Assembly (NCBI GenBank): GCA_945859605.1
Contig: OX243821.1
Coordinates: 18,001,235 to 18,065,234 of the forward strand
DNA: 64,000 nt
Origin: Lumbricus rubellus
Taxonomy: Eukaryota; Annelida; Clitellata; Crassiclitellata; Lumbricidae
Direction of reading: 5' to 3'
In this document: positions 58,838 through 64,000 of the stretch, piece after piece
Position numbering within the stretch: the stretch's first letter is position 1
Layout of the letters: every line of letters begins with the position of its first letter
Notes under the pieces: model-generated
What the model was told of the DNA's origin: nothing
The model's database searches: none
The model's input: the letters and a program-made list of their open reading frames with translations, nothing else
Program-made: the position numbers and the translations under genes

Positions 58838-59690
58838 CCATCTTCATCATCATCATCATCTTCATCACCATCATCATCATCATCTTCATCAATATCTTCA
58901 TCTTCATCAATATCACCATATTCATCAACATCCCCATCTTCATCACCATCATCTTCATCACCAACATCATCATCACCAACATCTTCATCAACATCTTCTT
59001 CACCATCTTCATCACCATCTTCATCATCATCATCATCGTCAACATCCCCATCTTCATCTTCATCACCATCTTCAATATTCATCATCTTCCTCTTCTTCTC
59101 CCCCCCACTTCATCTTCATCACCATCTTTATCATCTTCATCAACATCTTCATCATCATCATCACCATCTTCATCACATCTTCATCTTCATCAATATCACC
59201 ATATTCATCAACATCCCCATCTTCATCACCATCATCTTCATCACCAACATCATCATCACCAACATCTTCATCAACATCTTCTTCACCATCTTCATCACCA
59301 TCTTCATCATCATCATCATCGTCAACATCCCCATCTTCATCTTCATCACCATCTTCAATATTCATCATCTTCCTCTTCTTCTCCCCCCCCCCCCCACTTC
59401 ATCTTCATCACCATCTTCATAATTTTCATCGCCATCTTCATCACTATCTTCATCTTCATCAACATTTTTATCTTCATCACCATCTTCAATATTCATCATC
59501 TTCCTCTTCTTCTCCCCCCCCCCCACTTCATCTTCATCACCATCTTCATAATTTTCATCGCCATCTTCATCACTATCTTCATCTTCATCAACATTTTTAT
59601 CTTCATCACCATCTTCATCAACATCACCATCTTCATCATCAACATCTTCGCCATCATCTTCATCTTTTTCTTCACTAAATCTTGTGATGC
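58838..59690. repeat. CATCTT/ATC satellite with higher-order duplication
   Basis: ATCTTC/ATCATC hexamer-like repeats are organised into larger units. About 225 bp (58880-59100) are repeated nearly exactly at 59170-59390, and about 125 bp (59395-59518) are repeated at 59524-59650, each separated by CTTCTTCTCCCCCCCCC. The minus strand gives Asp/Glu/Met-rich frames up to about 120 codons. I treat these as repeat artefacts, since there are no splice or domain signals. Confidence 0.92.
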
Positions 59691-60507
59691 GCGAGTTAAG
59701 TTGGACTCTGTGAATTTATACGTTTCACGTCTCGCGTCAAATTCAATCTGCTTCCTGTATAGATAGATAGACCCAGATGTTGACAGAGTCCCGTTTGCGT
59801 TGGCATGCTGCTCTACATACACCGCTGGCATGCAGACTGTCGCCTCGTATACATTTCCTTCAAAGGACTGTCTTAAAAAGTCTCACATGGAGGGTATAAA
59901 CCCTCGTTCCAAATGCGTCCCTTCGAGATATCCTATGACCCTGCGAGGGTGCGGTCGCGAAAACTCCTGCCGGCCACGCATTCCTCCGCGTCCAGGCTGT
60001 GCACGCAAGGCTCTGGTTAATACCGCCATCGCCACCATCGCCACCGACCGAGCTGGCATCCCGCAGTGCACGATGGAAAAACTCTAGCGGTGTCGGCGGC
60101 GGAGGCTGGTAAAACCGCCTCATCACCATCTGCATGCCAGCCTGCATCCGCCGGAGTGCCTGCCTGCCTGCCTGTGTGCCTGCCTTCCTACCATGTGGTG
60201 GATAATAACCGCTTGCCTGTTTCGACCACTTGTTCTGTGATAGTCCGAACGCAGGGAGCGAGTATAGCTAAAATTAAGCCCGACTTTGTCTATATTCGAG
60301 TATAAGTCGCGCGCGAGTATAAGGCGAGCCAGGATCGCGTGGAACGTAGCGGATTGGAAGGAGAACGAGGATTCTCTCTGTGTGTCTGCTCGCCAAATCT
60401 GCCGTCGGCTGGTATGTCCATTGCTCATGCCAATAAAGATAATAAAAAATTATAATAAGCCTTTACCTGGTAATAGATGTACTGTAAAGGAACATGGCCT
60501 TAGGCCC

Positions 60508-60665
60508 GACGAGTTTTGGCGCAGTGGTTAGCCAATATGCTGGTGGTTCGAATCCACGCTGGGGCAGAAATATCCTCTGCTCCATCTGTGCTATTATATT
60601 ATAGCCCACTCGGTTGTGATGAGTGCATCGGCCGTACACTGTCGATGAGAGATTAGGCGAGGGGA
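60508..60665 (+). mobile_element. tRNA-like SINE head, second family
   Basis: An A-box-like TGGCGCAGTGGTTAGCCAAT and B box GGTTCGAATCC (60546-60556) are spaced as in a tRNA. The downstream body differs from the main SINE family (TAGCCCACTCGGTTGTGATG). It lacks the 3' arm needed for a tRNA acceptor stem, so it is better read as a SINE than a tRNA gene. Confidence 0.65.
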
Positions 60666-61344
60666 GAGGACTGTCCATGCGTCCGTTTTGAACTATGATT
60701 GCAAGAAATGAAGACCCTATCAGTTTTTCCTATGCTACCTCAGCCGAGCTAGAAAAAATGAAACCGCTACAGTTTTTTCATGTATCAATGGCTGTCTGTG
60801 GACTCCCGCAGATAATTTTGCAGGAGGGCTAAAAAATGCGCAGCAGGAAATTAAGAACTTGAGTATTTTTCATAGAGGTATCTAAATGTAAATTGCCAAT
60901 TTAAATTTATGTACCATTAATTTTGCCCTGTCATTGGTGTTTTAATGCGATTTTTAAAAAAATAACCCAAAAGTAGTTGATTAAAAATAGGTGTCTCTTT
61001 TTCAGGGGAATGCCACCACCTCTTACCCCTATGTACGGATGCCCATGTAAATGCCTCTAAGAGTCTAAGTGTCCAGATGTTCTCGTTGAGTCTTGCGCAC
61101 ACAGGTATGATGAATAACGTGCGTGTTAAGCCTTCTAATGTTCTGCCTAATTGCAATGCAATGTTGCCAAAAGTACTGGTTTGGCAGCTCATTTCAAAGA
61201 GAGAACGAACGCTTTTTCTCTGTTTTGTACGTGATATGTTTTTACATTGTAAGCTTACATAGCCATGTCCAGGCCAGCTTTCCTTAGTTATGTAAATTGA
61301 CGTTCCTTGTTCGCATGAAAGATTAAAGCCGCAGGGCATATAGC

Positions 61345-62112
<768 letters not shown>

Positions 62113-62259
62113 ATAGTTGAGAACCTATAACCTGATTTTAATCTTTTACACTTTACAGCCTGGGGGATATTTACTACCTCGTGCGAAAATAATACTAATA
62201 ATAATACCGATGATAATGATGTCAATATTATAGCAGTTATGCGTCACCCATTATCCAGG

Positions 62260-62960
62260 GTAAGGTCGATCGTGCCCCTAAGTTATTCACAAACCTCATC
62301 TTCCGAGAACTTCTCGTCCACTTCTGGGTGTCACAATTTCTAGGGGCCGTGCGAACCAGGTGCCTTCTCGGAGACCACCACACGGCCCTTCACCCTTGCT
62401 GCTCGCACCACTCGACCTGTCGTTGCCATGCAAGGCAAACCCAGGGGGTGCCTAGATTTCGTGGCCCCGGACGCGCCCGGGCCGGTCATAGGGGAGCTGA
62501 CGAGTTCTCGAAATGTCAGTCAGACGTTGGGGGGGGAGGGACGGGTGGGGTGATACACCACGGTCGTGGGTAATAATAACGGTGCTTTTCATTGACGGTG
62601 GTTCGGCCTCGGGGCTGTGTCAAGTGCTCTTGATGATGTCACGACGTGAGAGTATTGGCCCGACTGTCAACAGACCCGTGTCACTCGCTCTCGCGTCCCT
62701 CCCGCCAAACCCCATCCCTCCCCGGTAGCCTCCTTCAGTCGTACAGCGCGATACGTTCTACGCTCTTATTTACACAGCCGGGCAGATGCTTGTTGAGTCG
62801 TAAGCGAGCGCTGACACGCTGCACCGTTTGCGGGACGATTGGGGTTGGGTGAGGGGTAGGGTGGGGGTCGTAGGGGAAGAGGAAGCCGAGGGAAAACAGT
62901 CCTTAAAACAGTGACACGCATACCTTTCGTCCAGGTTTCCCAAACGAGGACTGACACAAC
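62260..62960. promoter_or_regulatory. CpG- and GC-rich patch (possible promoter or first-exon region)
   Basis: GC content and CpG frequency are visibly higher than in the rest of the window (for example GGACGCGCCCGGGCCGG near 62470). The patch has no recognisable protein domain and no clear splice signals. It could be a CpG-rich promoter or first exon of a gene to the right, or another repeat. I cannot decide between these. Confidence 0.3.
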
Positions 62961-63737
62961 AGATGTCGTATCCCTGGTGGCGTAAATTAATGATGCAATG
63001 TAGATGTGGTTTGTAGTAACCGTAATTAGGCTACTTGATATTGCTTTGAGGCCAAGCGCAGGGCACTGGTTTGTTCACGAGCGTTGCGTCGCATCAAAGG
63101 GGCGATTTAGGTACATCGATGGGACATAATGTCTCTCTTTCTCTCTCGTTACATGTCTATCGACACTGCCATACCAAAGATGATAAGTTTCGCCATCCTC
63201 CTTTATCCAGGCTTGGGACTGGCACTGGCAGAGAACAACCAGTGGCGGAGTTTAGATTAGCTATTATGTCAATGCCCACAGCATATTTAGGGGAAGGGAA
63301 TACGTCAACACGGACCACATTGGGGGAATGGGGAAATTCAGTGGGTCAACAAAGGCTTGGTTATTGGTTACTTTGCGACCCGGGTTTTCTTTCCCTTGGA
63401 ACTATGGACTTTGAAATCTTTGGCGCGCGTGCGCAGTGCCTACAGGCGATTTATATGATCAGCCCCCCGACCCTGTAATATAGTAAGCCTTGTGTAATTA
63501 TAGACTTGAAGCATATCGAATTATACGGCTGCCTTTAAAGTGAAACCAATATCGACATAAAGTATTGCAGTTTAATAAACTTACGGCCACATTCCGTACG
63601 TGTGCGTGCGTTTGTTTGCGTGCATAAGTGTGTTTGTATGCGTGTGTGTGTATGTGTACGTCCGTGTGTCTGTATGTGTGCGTGTGTGGATTTTTGTATG
63701 AAGTGGAAAAATAAAAGTGGATATATTCTTCTACTTT

Positions 63738-63858
63738 GTGGGGTACGGTGGTGTAGTGGGTGTGTTCGTCGCCTTGCAGACGGAGGATTGCAGGTTCGAA
63801 TCCACCTCAATCTTGAAGGGCGTGCGCTGTAGCAAGTGCGCATACATACAAACAAACA
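63738..63858 (+). mobile_element. tRNA-derived SINE with head joined directly to tail
   Basis: The head GTGGGGTACGGTGGTGTAGT and B box GGTTCGAATCC (63801-63811) are followed at once by the 3' tail CTTGAAGGGCGTGCGCTGTA and a CAAACAAAC end. The body of about 110 bp present in other copies is missing. Confidence 0.82.
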
Positions 63859-64000
63859 GGGCCGGCCTTAGCCATAGGCAAAGTAGGCAGTTGCCTAGGG
63901 CGCCGAGGTCTTGGAGGGGCGCCGCGGCACCGGCGAATCTATTTTTTACACTATATTCTTTTAAACTCAAGACTTTCGTCAATGGAAAGAATTTAAAATA
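63857..64000. mobile_element. Left end of a CAGGGCCGGCC hAT-like element, cut by window edge
   Basis: CAGGGCCGGCCTTAGCCATA followed by GCAGTTGCCTAGGGCGCCG is typical of hAT-type termini widespread in animals. The right end and target duplication lie outside the window, so the call rests on the terminal motif alone. Confidence 0.5.

Noticed and set aside
60508..60570. Possible functional tRNA gene with good A and B boxes
   Set aside because: The acceptor and anticodon stems cannot be closed convincingly and the boxes are followed by repeat-like sequence, so a SINE head is more likely.
60917..61339. 140-codon minus-strand frame with several Cys residues
   Set aside because: No recognisable domain, no start context or splice support, and no sign of selection; long frames of this size occur by chance here. 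It remains possible but unsupported.
62328..63478. Several Arg/Pro/Gly-rich frames of 60-135 codons
   Set aside because: GC-rich sequence has few stops, frames on both strands overlap, and part of one frame (63190-63250) is a dispersed repeat also present at 28771-28830.

Overview
This is nuclear DNA of an animal, most likely a marine invertebrate. Coding exons are short, are joined by GT-AG introns and make up only about 9% of the window. The rest is crowded with microsatellites, minisatellites, tRNA-derived SINEs, 5'-truncated LINEs and small hAT-like and piggyBac-like elements. I cannot name the species. The retrotransposon and gene families fit a non-vertebrate metazoan.

Three real protein genes can be reconstructed exon by exon. 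(1) About 1.1-12.3 kb, minus strand: the first 13 coding exons of an ABC half-transporter of the ABCG/ABCH type. Its last exons lie beyond the left edge, and a decayed DD37D Tc1/mariner-like transposon sits in intron 13 at that edge. (2) 18.6-33.3 kb, minus strand: a complete tandem paralogue with 19 coding exons and 710 codons. (3) 37.8-55.4 kb, plus strand: a complete 21-exon, 677-codon Hop1/HORMAD1-type meiotic axis protein. It has a HORMA domain, an SQ-rich linker, a PHD finger, a winged-helix segment and a basic C-terminal tail. Such a PHD plus winged-helix module is known from fungal Hop1 and is missing from vertebrate HORMAD1. Every exon junction used here keeps the reading frame.

Layout: 0-1 kb transposon; 1-12.3 kb ABC paralogue B; 12.3-18.6 kb intergenic DNA made largely of repeats; 18.6-33.3 kb ABC paralogue A; 33.3-37.8 kb head-to-head intergenic region shared by ABC paralogue A and the HORMAD gene; 37.8-55.4 kb HORMAD gene; 55.4-64 kb repeats, a CpG-rich patch and no gene I can support. 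The ABC pair came from a local duplication: exon lengths and phases are the same except in one linker exon, and several intronic or upstream satellites are shared. I see no functional link between the ABC genes and the HORMAD gene.

The most unusual signals are in the HORMAD gene. It has a predicted 11-nt microexon inside the HORMA domain and 21-nt and 27-nt exons nearby. Three of its 3' splice sites also have local copies: one inverted (exon 2), one in a 45-bp tandem repeat (exon 14) and one in a roughly 130-bp triplication interrupted by a LINE and a hAT-like element (exon 20).
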